A stretch of 64,000 nucleotides of DNA from a virus: the IMG/VR virus record IMGVR_UViG_3300025151_000018, positions 1-64,000 of that record; one strand, 5' to 3'. The stretch's first letter is position 1. Each line of letters opens with the position of its first letter. The notes beneath the pieces are model-generated. The model did not search any database. It was not told the origin of the DNA and saw nothing but the letters and a program-made list of their open reading frames with translations. The position numbers and the translations under genes were made by a program. Below are positions 24,561 to 32,333 of the stretch, piece by piece.

Positions 24561-25715
24561 ATGACATACGAATTGATACATGGCGATTGCATCAAGGTTC
24601 TCCGTGAAATGGAGGACAATAGTGTTGATGCAGTTGCCAGCGACCCTCCGTATGGCATTGAGTTTATGGCTAAGAAATGGGATTATGATGTGCCTTCTGT
24701 TGAAATGTGGAAAGAATGCTTTAGGGTATTAAAGCCCGGAGGCTATTTACTATCCTTTGCGGGTTCACGCACATATCACCGTATGGCGGTGAACATTGAA
24801 GATGCAGGGTTTGAAATCCGTGATCAGATAATGTGGATTTACGGGTCTGGTTTTCCGAAAAGCCTCAATCTCAAAGATGATTGGGAGGGTTGGGGAACGG
24901 CTCTTAAACCAGCGCACGAGCCTATTGTAGTCGCTCGCAAGCCCTTCAAGGGAACAGTAGCCGAGAATGTGCTTGAGCATGGAACAGGGGCTTTGAACAT
25001 TGACGGTTGCAGAGTTGGTAATTTGGTTCAAGATACTTCAAGGAACGGGCGTAGTAAAGAAGTCCATGCTACTACTGTGTTTCAGGCTCGTTTGGGTGAA
25101 GAAGTTGATGGCAAAATTACAGTTGGTCGCTGGCCTTCTAACATTATTTTTGATGAAGAAGCGGGTGCTATGCTTGACGAACAAAGTGGAACGAGCAAAT
25201 CAACCGTTAGGCCACCAACAGGTAAAGGAATACTTGACCCAGATAAAGGTTGGAATAACAATTCAATGACAGACAAAACCATACGGGGCTTCAACGATTC
25301 TGGGGGCGCATCACGATTCTTTTACTGTGCTAAAGCGAGCAAACAGGAGAGAGATTTGGGCTTAGAATCATTTGAAGATGGCAAATCAAGAAAGTGGCGT
25401 GATGATAAGGGTATGAAATATACAGGTAGCGGTAATTTACGAGATGAAACAGGGAAAAACATACACCCAACAGTCAAGCCTGTTGCCTTGATGAAATACC
25501 TATGCCGACTCATCACACCACCTAACGGTGTTGTCCTTGACCCATTCATGGGATCTGGCACAACGGGCATAGCAGCAGCCACAGAAGGTTTCAATTTTAT
25601 TGGTATAGAGCGTGAAGAAGAATACATTGAGATTGCTCGCCATAGAATAGCACATTGGGTTGAAGAAAAAGAAGAAGTCCTTAGAGAAAAGAGAAGGCAA
25701 ACTACACTATTTTGA
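24561..25715 (+). CDS. DNA N6-adenine methyltransferase, beta class (DPPY)
   Basis: 384 aa. DPPY at 28-31, then a conserved target region (WKECFRVLKPGGYLLSFAG), HPTVKP near 312, and SAM motif DPFMGSG at 327-333, in beta-class order. DPPY indicates N6-adenine methylation. The middle (GALNIDGCRV, RWPSNIIFDEEA, GGASRFFYCAKAS) matches widespread phage orphan methyltransferases. Ends RRQTTLF, a QxxLF tail. No restriction partner visible. Confidence 0.9.
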   Translation: MTYELIHGDCIKVLREMEDNSVDAVASDPPYGIEFMAKKWDYDVPSVEMWKECFRVLKPGGYLLSFAGSRTYHRMAVNIEDAGFEIRDQIMWIYGSGFPKSLNLKDDWEGWGTALKPAHEPIVVARKPFKGTVAENVLEHGTGALNIDGCRVGNLVQDTSRNGRSKEVHATTVFQARLGEEVDGKITVGRWPSNIIFDEEAGAMLDEQSGTSKSTVRPPTGKGILDPDKGWNNNSMTDKTIRGFNDSGGASRFFYCAKASKQERDLGLESFEDGKSRKWRDDKGMKYTGSGNLRDETGKNIHPTVKPVALMKYLCRLITPPNGVVLDPFMGSGTTGIAAATEGFNFIGIEREEEYIEIARHRIAHWVEEKEEVLREKRRQTTLF

Positions 25716-25724
25716 GGCGATAAC

Positions 25725-26789
25725 ATGACGGCACACATCTTTAGGCATTTTCCCAGAGAAGTGGATATGCGTAAGCGTAAGGTGGTGCATTCAATGGAGG
25801 AATTGCAGCAGTATGTTTCCGCTACCAATGGCGGTGATAATCTAACTACTACTGTGTATGGGTTTAGAGATCTCAAGCCAAGCGGTCATAGAGGCGAATA
25901 CAATACCGCAATCATACCGCACTTTGTCATAGACATGGATTATGAGAGGGCTATGTCAAACCGCACAATGGAGGAAGCGGGAGAAAGAACCCTCCATGAA
26001 GTGAACATGGTTCATCAGCATTTGTTGTCAAACGATTGGAAACACGCCATGTTCTTTACAGGTGGCGGGGTGCATATCTGGGTCAATCTTGACAGGACAT
26101 ACTACCCTGTTGGTTCAGAGATGTCCGACATATTGGTTGCGGGTCGCAAGATGATAACCAAGTGGGTCAAACAATGGGATTTGACTACATTAGACCCCGT
26201 TGTGTCGTTTAGACCAGACAGGCACATTCGCATTCCTAACACATTCAATTTCAAGCGTGGGCTATGGGGTATGCCTCTATCCACAGAGGACTTGACAGGC
26301 GGTTGGAAAACCATCATCAAGAGGGCTAATCACCCACATGGAGGCATGAAGATATATGGGTCAAACGGGCTTGAGATGGAGGTATTGAAGCGTGATCCGA
26401 GCAAGCCGTTTGAAGCAGAGGAAATAGACTTGAAGATGGAAAAGGTTGGCTCTATCTCTGTTTTACCATGTCTTGCTAACGCAGCCTGTGAAGTGGGTGG
26501 CAACCCACCGCATGAGGCTCGTGTGTATCTAACAATGTATCTTCAAGATAGGCTACGGTCATTCGCAAGACCGCCATCATCTTCATCGGTATCTAAAGAT
26601 AGTATCAAGAAATCAATTATTGCATTCATTAGAGATTTGAATTGGTCTGATTTTAATGACGAAACCACCACAAATCAAGTCAATCATGCAGTTGATAGGC
26701 AATACCTATCACCGTCATGTCGGACTCTTTATGAGAAGGGTTATTGTCTGGGGAAATGTCCTATGTATGATGGAAGCGGGGGTGTCTAA
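25725..26789 (+). CDS. Archaeo-eukaryotic primase (PriS-like) with C-terminal Cys cluster
   Basis: 354 aa. AEP motif I is IDMD with Asp70 and Asp72, motif II GGGVHIW (113-119) matches sGxxxHxW, and motif III lies in LDPVVSFRPDRHIRIP, with FNFKRGLWG following. The last about 30 residues hold CRTLYEKGYCLGKC, three cysteines in a pattern recalling the Fe-S or PriCT region of primase large subunits. It would make RNA or DNA primers for the viral fork, in a single chain. Magroviruses are reported to carry such a primase. Confidence 0.85.
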   Translation: MTAHIFRHFPREVDMRKRKVVHSMEELQQYVSATNGGDNLTTTVYGFRDLKPSGHRGEYNTAIIPHFVIDMDYERAMSNRTMEEAGERTLHEVNMVHQHLLSNDWKHAMFFTGGGVHIWVNLDRTYYPVGSEMSDILVAGRKMITKWVKQWDLTTLDPVVSFRPDRHIRIPNTFNFKRGLWGMPLSTEDLTGGWKTIIKRANHPHGGMKIYGSNGLEMEVLKRDPSKPFEAEEIDLKMEKVGSISVLPCLANAACEVGGNPPHEARVYLTMYLQDRLRSFARPPSSSSVSKDSIKKSIIAFIRDLNWSDFNDETTTNQVNHAVDRQYLSPSCRTLYEKGYCLGKCPMYDGSGGV

Positions 26790-26791
26790 TT

Positions 26792-26896
26792 ATGAGTAAA
26801 AAATCCAATTGGAAAATCAATTTTTCAATTGAAAAAATCATTGTCAATGGAAATGAAAATCCAATTGAAAAAACACAGGTGATAAAATGCGATTGA
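26792..26896 (+). CDS. Possible very short ORF overlapping a palindrome cluster (34 aa)
   Basis: Begins after the primase stop and ends in TGA overlapping the next ATG. The product is Lys/Asn/Ile-rich with no motif. The DNA is dominated by palindromes, so it may be non-coding with an accidental frame. Included because of the operon-like overlap with the following gene. Confidence 0.25.
   Translation: MSKKSNWKINFSIEKIIVNGNENPIEKTQVIKCD
26804..26867. repeat. Cluster of CAATTG palindromes, including a 16-bp perfect palindrome
   Basis: TCCAATTGGA at 26804-26813 is a 10-bp palindrome, TTTTTCAATTGAAAAA at 26821-26836 is a perfect 16-bp palindrome, and a third CAATTG lies at 26862-26867 inside CCAATTGAAAAAA. 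The stretch is much richer in A+T than its surroundings and lies between primase and nuclease genes. It could be a replication origin element, an operator or a methylation site; nothing proves which. Confidence 0.45.
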
Positions 26897-27006
26897 CTAT
26901 AACTTTTTGCCAGAAGAAGGGGTGTAATAACATCATTAGATCAGGATTTAGATTTTGCCACAAGGCTAATTGTGGCAAGACAGAAGAAGTATCGGAGGAA
27001 GAATAG
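26887..27006 (+). CDS. Mini zinc-ribbon protein (39 aa)
   Basis: ATG overlaps the previous TGA, and its TAG directly precedes the next ATG. The protein has CQKKGC and CHKANC, a CxxxxC pair twice, and an acidic tail. Likely a small zinc knuckle; shortest of the zinc-ribbon series in this arm. Confidence 0.45.
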   Translation: MRLTITFCQKKGCNNIIRSGFRFCHKANCGKTEEVSEEE

Positions 27007-27324
27007 ATGACAGATGAATTAGAGAAAATAAGGGCAGAGAAATTAGCAGCGTTGGGTCAAAAGATTAACGATGTTGAGAAGGACTTTGAAGATATACAGG
27101 CGTTGAAGAATGAATTTACATGGGCTGACTTTGGCTATGACGAACCCGAATGGGGCGTTAGAGAAAGTCAAGATGTTCCTAACGCATTTGAAGTATGTCA
27201 AAAGCGACAGGTGGTTGCATTGACACAATCCCTTGAATGGGGTATGTTGGTGTCTGATCTGCTTAACAGGGCTAAACTTGAGGAATTGATTATGACAAGG
27301 GGGGCTAACAATGACGAAAACTGA
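27007..27324 (+). CDS. Hypothetical helical protein (105 aa)
   Basis: Starts directly after the preceding stop with GGAGGAAG upstream. The N-terminal 45 residues look like an amphipathic coiled coil (LEKIRAEKLAALGQKINDVE). The rest is acidic with tryptophans. Overlaps the next gene by 14 nt. Function unknown. Confidence 0.5.
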   Translation: MTDELEKIRAEKLAALGQKINDVEKDFEDIQALKNEFTWADFGYDEPEWGVRESQDVPNAFEVCQKRQVVALTQSLEWGMLVSDLLNRAKLEELIMTRGANNDEN

Positions 27325-27676
27325 ACCAGATACATGGGTATTCACTTGTCCTGACGGCAACGAGTATCATGTTGGCGACATCATACCTATGCACAGAGCA
27401 GCCGAAGGTATCATCTTCGGTGAAGAAGTTGTTAGAATAGCCTGTCCGGGTTTTCCCGGTGCTACCGTAATCAATGAAATTACAGGTGAGAGTATAGAAA
27501 TACCTGCCATACCCCCAAGTAAAGATTGCTTCTTTGTTGGCCCTGAATCACAGGGTTGGCGTTGGCAGTATGCAAGAAGTGCAATCATGCACCACAAAGC
27601 GCATGAGGCATTTGAACAGAAGCAGTTGTTGAAGGCTCTGGGTAATTTAGATGAGGAAGGTGTGCAAGATGAATAA
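27311..27676 (+). CDS. Hypothetical protein (121 aa)
   Basis: The N-terminus (WVFTCPDGNEYHVGDIIPMH) resembles a small beta domain. A hydrophobic Pro/Gly-rich region (GFPGATVINEITGE) follows, then a helical C-terminus. It overlaps the ERCC4 nuclease gene by 8 nt, implying coupled translation. No family recognised. Confidence 0.5.
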   Translation: MTKTEPDTWVFTCPDGNEYHVGDIIPMHRAAEGIIFGEEVVRIACPGFPGATVINEITGESIEIPAIPPSKDCFFVGPESQGWRWQYARSAIMHHKAHEAFEQKQLLKALGNLDEEGVQDE

Positions 27677-28373
27677 GATTCTATTTATTGATAACAGAGA
27701 ACGGTCTGGTCTTGAGGCTTTGGTGAAGAAACACGCAGAAAAGGCTAAGATTGAATGGGAAACCAAACAGAACCTAATCACAGACTATTGCTACGGTCAG
27801 GTTGCTATTGAAGCAAAGACCATGCAAGATTACTTTCAATCACTACAAAGCGGTCATTTACAATCACAATTAGAGAACATGGATGATAACTTCAACCATG
27901 TAATCTTGGTTATTCACGGAACAATAGACAAGTATGTGCGTCAAATGCGAAAGCGGGGTAATAGGACACCATACTCAAGGATTGAAGCCATGTTCATCGG
28001 CTCGTTAGCCAGATTTGATGTGGACTTTGACATTACTATCATGCACTTTGATACTACTTCGGCAGCAGCCCGATGGATTGTCAAGCGTTGTGAGAAAGAC
28101 GGCACACTTGGTAGCGCATCAACCTTTAGGCGCATGAGGCGAACCACAAGCGAAGATCTAAGAATTGATGGTCTAAGGGCTATGGGTTGCAGCGAGGCTA
28201 TTGCTAAGAAACTGATTGCTGAATTTGGCTCTCTTATGGAGATAGGTTCGGCTTCTGTCAAGGAATTGATGAAGATAGAAGGCGTTGGTAAAATAAGAGC
28301 GAAGGCAATCACAGAGGCACTAAATAGTGAGAGTCCTGTGATAAAGGAGAAGGTAAAGATCACATCAGCATAA
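27669..28373 (+). CDS. ERCC4/XPF-type structure-specific nuclease with helix-hairpin-helix
   Basis: 234 aa from ATG 27669. The N-terminus has D8-N-R-E11, and E48-A-K50 with D54 in VAIEAKTMQDYF matches the ERCC4 motif, whose canonical form is ERKxxxD; the Arg is replaced by Ala. The C-terminal about 60 residues hold tandem HhH turns (LRAMGCSEAIAKKLIAEFG, then LMKIEGVGKIRAKAI). Family members cut branched or flap DNA at repair and recombination intermediates. Size matches archaeal XPF/Hef C-terminal halves without the helicase domain. Magroviruses are described with such a nuclease. Confidence 0.85.
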   Translation: MNKILFIDNRERSGLEALVKKHAEKAKIEWETKQNLITDYCYGQVAIEAKTMQDYFQSLQSGHLQSQLENMDDNFNHVILVIHGTIDKYVRQMRKRGNRTPYSRIEAMFIGSLARFDVDFDITIMHFDTTSAAARWIVKRCEKDGTLGSASTFRRMRRTTSEDLRIDGLRAMGCSEAIAKKLIAEFGSLMEIGSASVKELMKIEGVGKIRAKAITEALNSESPVIKEKVKITSA

Positions 28374-28418
28374 ATGCTTATGTAAAGGAATATGTTGGGT
28401 AAAAATCCGAGGGGTGAA

Positions 28419-29987
28419 ATGATGGCAATAGAGATGAATGCGGGGTTAAATAGTATAACAAACACACAGAGAAAATGGTCTGATTATGCAGTTGTGAACG
28501 GTAATCAAACAGGTTCACAATTCATTAGAGGCTACATTGAGCGATTCAATACGGTATCATTTTTCAATGAATACGCAGGGCTTCTATCATACTTCTTTGC
28601 TATGGGTCAATTGGCTGCGCCATTTGTCCGTATTCCTATTCACGGAACATACATAGATTGCAGGGTTCACACATATTGGATTCAGCAATCAAGGACAGGT
28701 AAATCAATCGCATGGGAATTTACAGACAGACTGTTAGAGAAACTTGACATCTCTTCTGACTCATTTACGGCAGGTTCAGACGCAAGACTAATCGGAACAA
28801 TAGACAGGCAACCTGTTTTAGATGACAATGGGCGACCAACAGGTGAATACAATGACATTGTTGTTGAGGGGCTTCTAAATGGCTACAAAACACTACTGTT
28901 TGACGAGGCTTCTATTCTATTGAATGATGCAAAGGCACACTTCTCGGATAAGATTCTATACTTGCAACAGGCTATGGCCCCGTTAGGGTCAAGAACCAAT
29001 GTATTGGTTAAGCACTTGGTTGGTGGTTCTGTTAGGACTCCTTCTGGTGTTTCATTGTGGATGACTACATTCCCACCAAAAGACATTATGGATCATGTGC
29101 TTGACAAAGGTTTCTTTCAGCGTGTATTCCTATTTCAAAACGATGTATCTCTTGAGCAAAGACAGACAACAAGCGAACACCGTATGTCTGGTGCATACCG
29201 AAGGGTGTCAAACACTATCATGGATTATGAAACACTTGCCGATTATATGCAAGAATGTGTTGATTTGGTTAGAGAGCGACTATGGGATGCTATGGGGCTT
29301 GAAGTGGAACATGAAGAAGTTAGAGAGCGAAATGAAGATGGTGAATTAACAGGACAGATTATCACCGTTCCTGTATCAAGAGAAGTCCAATGGAATAACA
29401 TGAGCGCAGGGGCAAAAGAAGATGCTGCTATGGAACACGCTTATGATATATTCTCGGTATCACCGGGTTATGAGGCAGCCGTTCTAAATGCGGTTGATGA
29501 TTACTATGGTTTAGTCCATAGTGTATCAAGCGAAACCATTAGAGAAACCGCTATGACATTCGTTCCTAACATTGAAAACTACACACTTATCTTCTCTAAC
29601 TTGATTGCCATTACAATGAAATCATCTGTAATCACAGAGGATCATGTGATGATGGCAAGTGAAATCATCTATGATAATATGCACAATCTAATCATCTGGC
29701 TTGAACAGAAACAGAATTTCAAGGACAAAAAGCGACTTGCTGGTGAAAGAGCAGCATGGATGCAAGCATTCAACCAATTACAGAAGTTTGTTGATGAAAA
29801 AGACGGAAAGGAGAAGGTTAAGCAAACCGAGTTGTTAGCGACATACGCAGCACAACAAAGTATTGCCAACATTACGGCACAGAGGCGATTCAAAGCCCTT
29901 AGAGATGGGGGTCAGGCTATCGTTAGTCGTGCAGGTAGCGAGAACGGTGGTTGGAGAAACTATGTTATGTTCACATGGGGTGGTTAA
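28419..29987 (+). CDS. AAA+/MCM-like P-loop helicase
   Basis: 522 aa from ATG 28419, preceded by GAGGGGTG (28392 is an upstream in-frame ATG). Walker A SRTGKS ends at Ser96, Walker B LLFDEAS has Asp162, sensor 1 lies in SLWMTTFP, and an arginine finger candidate is KGFFQRVFLF. The last 60 residues look like a winged helix (TELLATYAAQQSIANITAQR). Together these suggest a replicative helicase of the MCM or DUF3987-like ATPase type. A TATA-like ATGCTTATGT sits upstream at about 28376-28385. It would complete the replication set; exact family is uncertain. Confidence 0.65.
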   Translation: MMAIEMNAGLNSITNTQRKWSDYAVVNGNQTGSQFIRGYIERFNTVSFFNEYAGLLSYFFAMGQLAAPFVRIPIHGTYIDCRVHTYWIQQSRTGKSIAWEFTDRLLEKLDISSDSFTAGSDARLIGTIDRQPVLDDNGRPTGEYNDIVVEGLLNGYKTLLFDEASILLNDAKAHFSDKILYLQQAMAPLGSRTNVLVKHLVGGSVRTPSGVSLWMTTFPPKDIMDHVLDKGFFQRVFLFQNDVSLEQRQTTSEHRMSGAYRRVSNTIMDYETLADYMQECVDLVRERLWDAMGLEVEHEEVRERNEDGELTGQIITVPVSREVQWNNMSAGAKEDAAMEHAYDIFSVSPGYEAAVLNAVDDYYGLVHSVSSETIRETAMTFVPNIENYTLIFSNLIAITMKSSVITEDHVMMASEIIYDNMHNLIIWLEQKQNFKDKKRLAGERAAWMQAFNQLQKFVDEKDGKEKVKQTELLATYAAQQSIANITAQRRFKALRDGGQAIVSRAGSENGGWRNYVMFTWGG

Positions 29988-30155
29988 GTGGGAATAAATT
30001 GCTGGTTTTGTGGTGGTAAAATGATATGGCAATCAGATGCAAATTATGATGAGGTATTTGCCGAAGGTGATGGGGTAGTAGCATTTCTAACCTGTTCATC
30101 ATGTAATGCCGAAGCAACATTTTCATTGAAGGAAGGAGATGAAGGTAATGATTAA
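29988..30155 (+). CDS. Mini zinc-ribbon protein (55 aa)
   Basis: GTG directly follows the helicase stop. CWFCGG and TCSSCNAE about 33 residues apart flank an acidic loop, forming a minimal zinc ribbon. The last codons overlap the next gene, whose ribosome-binding site (GGAGATGAAGG) lies inside this frame. Confidence 0.55.
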   Translation: MGINCWFCGGKMIWQSDANYDEVFAEGDGVVAFLTCSSCNAEATFSLKEGDEGND

Positions 30156-30738
30156 AGGAATAGCAGTAATTTACAATACAGACATAAACGATGAGTTTGA
30201 TGTTGAGCGAAAGATAAGAATGATAGCAGTATGTAATGATAGAAATGATGTTATGTTGTTTGCTGACTTTGATGAAGAATTAGGTGCTATCAACCGAAAG
30301 ACTGTTGGTTGTCATGTTTATGATCTTGGTGAATGCCAATGGAAAGATGAGTTTGGTAATGCCGATATATCAACACTAATTGGTTATGATTTGCATGATA
30401 CTCTAAACGGCAACACCTTTGACATTCTCCATGAGGTTAAGAAAGTTAGTGCCGATTATTTACAAAACAACGGCAAAAGGTTTGCACTTGAGGATTTACT
30501 TAGGTGGAATGGGATAAGAAGCAAGCCTATGATGTTGCTTGATAACATTAGAAAGGAAATGGCATACAAGAAAGGTGCTTTACACAAGGTAGCCAAAGTA
30601 GCAATCAATGAAGCAAAGATGTGCCTCAAATTATATCAGAAAGTAATCAAGACCAAGAAAGTTAGGTTTTTAGACGCTAATACAGGAAAGAAACCAGCCT
30701 GTGTTGTCAGTTGGGGTGAGTTTGGTGAGGAAGAATGA
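30148..30738 (+). CDS. Hypothetical protein, possible degenerate RNase H-fold exonuclease (196 aa)
   Basis: Starts at ATG 30148 (or 30139). The series IGYDLHDTLNGNTFDILHEV, GKRFALEDLLRWNGI and, near residue 155, KVAINEAKMCLKLYQKV resembles the last two motifs of DnaQ/RNase H-type 3'-5' exonucleases (FNxxFD, then a C-terminal YxxxD helix). The first acidic motif is not clear and several catalytic acids seem absent, so nuclease activity is doubtful. This is inference from local patterns only. Confidence 0.35.
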   Translation: MIKGIAVIYNTDINDEFDVERKIRMIAVCNDRNDVMLFADFDEELGAINRKTVGCHVYDLGECQWKDEFGNADISTLIGYDLHDTLNGNTFDILHEVKKVSADYLQNNGKRFALEDLLRWNGIRSKPMMLLDNIRKEMAYKKGALHKVAKVAINEAKMCLKLYQKVIKTKKVRFLDANTGKKPACVVSWGEFGEEE

Positions 30739-30905
30739 GCAAACCAGACAAGGGAGTCGGACAAGTCCGAAAAATGTTCATACCATGTCCTTATTGCGAC
30801 AAGTGGGCTTGTGTCAGACATCTCGTTTGCCATCATTGCGAAACCCCCTTGCTACCAAAGGACTTGGATCCATACAGAGAAGAAGTCAGCACCAGAAGGT
30901 GGTAA
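30735..30905 (+). CDS. Mini zinc-ribbon protein (56 aa)
   Basis: The start overlaps the previous stop (ATGA). CPYCDKWAC and CHHCETP form a zinc ribbon in a basic, Arg-rich protein ending in VSTRRW. Closely followed by another tiny zinc-ribbon gene. Confidence 0.55.
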   Translation: MSKPDKGVGQVRKMFIPCPYCDKWACVRHLVCHHCETPLLPKDLDPYREEVSTRRW

Positions 30906-30906
30906 A

Positions 30907-31044
30907 ATGAGTATGTGCAAGGAATGCGGTCATGCGATTAGTGTGAGGAATACAAGAACATCAAGAAGCAAAAGAGAAAGCATTTGCGGTAAATGTTATC
31001 TGCATCGTAAGGCGAAAGAGAGAAAACTCAAGGGTTTGGCTTAG
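30907..31044 (+). CDS. Mini zinc-ribbon protein (45 aa), last gene of the + arm
   Basis: MCKECGHAI and ICGKCYLH, about 25 residues apart, form a zinc ribbon joined by a very basic Arg/Ser linker (RNTRTSRSKRES) and a basic tail, suggesting nucleic-acid binding. The start at 30907 lies 1 nt after the preceding stop; longer upstream starts in this frame would cover that gene. Its TAG overlaps the stop of the oppositely oriented methyltransferase gene by 4 nt. Confidence 0.55.
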   Translation: MSMCKECGHAISVRNTRTSRSKRESICGKCYLHRKAKERKLKGLA

Positions 31045-32333
31045 AATAGCCTTCTTTGCATTTCCGACATATCAACAGTATTTGGGAAATTTCTCAAACC
31101 AATCATCTCAACCTTTGCTTCTTTGTTGCCTTTTGGTTTCCTAAGCCAAGGGTGTATTGTCATATCAGCATCTTGTGCAGCATCTATGAGATTATACATA
31201 GGTTCACCGTCTTTGTCATACATATAGTTGGAATAAATGACCGGGCCTTCTAACTCTGACGCTATACGCAGGGTATCTCTTTGCAAATCATCAAAGGTCT
31301 TGCCCTGCAATTGCTCTGCCGAACCGCCATAAGAAATATCTCTCCCCTGATATGGTGGATCTAGATAGGTAGTGTGCTGCGGTGTCAAAAACTCTGATGT
31401 TTGTCTTAAATCACCTGTGTGTATATCAACATCTTTCAATCTGGCAGCATAAGGGTCAAGGTTGATTGAGCCAACATCGTGTGGCATATATCTAACGCTT
31501 GAACTTCTAAATGAGCCTTCTGCATTAGGTATCTTGATTTTCCCCTCTGTGTATGGAACGGCAGGTTTTTCACCCCAATCTTCATAGGAAAACATACCAT
31601 CTCTGTATTGAAGGTTTGAACCAACCAGCAAATGAGCAAGCCTCATCAAATCATCATCGTCTAATTTTTCACCCATCACATCTCTCCGATAGCGTATTTC
31701 ATTCAATTCATTCATCATACGCACTTGATCATCATAATCTTGGGCTATATTCACATCACCCATGCCCTGTTGTAGTTGTGTCATAAGATTCGTCATATCT
31801 GGGTTAATATCGCCATATAGACCCCTCCCCTGATTCATTCCCAAAATGTATGAACCACTACCACCGAATAATTCAGCAGGTATCTTATCTTTACCAGCCA
31901 TTTGTGATAAGGCTCTCAATTGTGGTGCTATTTGCGTTTTGCCACCAATCCAATTGACTACCGTTGGCAACATCTCGGTTTCAGGGTTTGTAAAACCGGG
32001 TAAAGATGCAAAGATTTTGTTGTAATCTCCACCCGCCTTTCTCGCTCTCGCCATTTCAGCCCACGGCTTACCCCTTCTTTTGCCACCATCACCAAAATTT
32101 AACTCTGGTAAAATACCCGTAGTTGAAGTTTTGTTGGCCTTTGCGCTATTGTATCGTTCTAAAATATCCTTAATCATGGGGTCTATCTCGTCAATACTCT
32201 CGTATTCTTTCCCTCTGAAACTAATACTTTTCATCAGATCCCACGCATGTTGGGCTGCACGATCATGGGATATAACACCACGCACATTATTCCCTCCGAT
32301 GCCAATGCCGTGATAGACCACCATGCTCGGCAT
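31041..32333 (-). CDS. Dam-type (D12 class) DNA N6-adenine methyltransferase with N-terminal extension
   Basis: 430 aa. D12-class motifs: NWIGGKTQI (128-135, the FxGxK-like motif), ELFGGSGSY (154-162), GDINPDM (174-180) and catalytic DPPY at 325-328. The core starts near residue 120; the first about 115 residues form an extra basic segment (GGKRRGKPWAEMARARK) not typical of Dam enzymes. It is the last gene of the virion operon, far from the two early methyltransferases, so it would act late, perhaps before or during packaging. Ends QRRLF, the QxxLF tail. ATG 32333 or 32324. Confidence 0.85.
   Translation of the reverse strand: MPSMVVYHGIGIGGNNVRGVISHDRAAQHAWDLMKSISFRGKEYESIDEIDPMIKDILERYNSAKANKTSTTGILPELNFGDGGKRRGKPWAEMARARKAGGDYNKIFASLPGFTNPETEMLPTVVNWIGGKTQIAPQLRALSQMAGKDKIPAELFGGSGSYILGMNQGRGLYGDINPDMTNLMTQLQQGMGDVNIAQDYDDQVRMMNELNEIRYRRDVMGEKLDDDDLMRLAHLLVGSNLQYRDGMFSYEDWGEKPAVPYTEGKIKIPNAEGSFRSSSVRYMPHDVGSINLDPYAARLKDVDIHTGDLRQTSEFLTPQHTTYLDPPYQGRDISYGGSAEQLQGKTFDDLQRDTLRIASELEGPVIYSNYMYDKDGEPMYNLIDAAQDADMTIHPWLRKPKGNKEAKVEMIGLRNFPNTVDMSEMQRRLF

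Noticed and set aside
22988-25715. Restriction-modification system
   Set aside because: Two methyltransferases flank only an 80-aa helical protein; no restriction endonuclease motif is present nearby, and the Cas4-like nuclease has its own recombination context.
30701-30910. 69-aa + strand frame across 30701-30910
   Set aside because: Out of phase with the 56-aa zinc-ribbon gene, whose start overlaps the upstream stop and which has two CxxC pairs.
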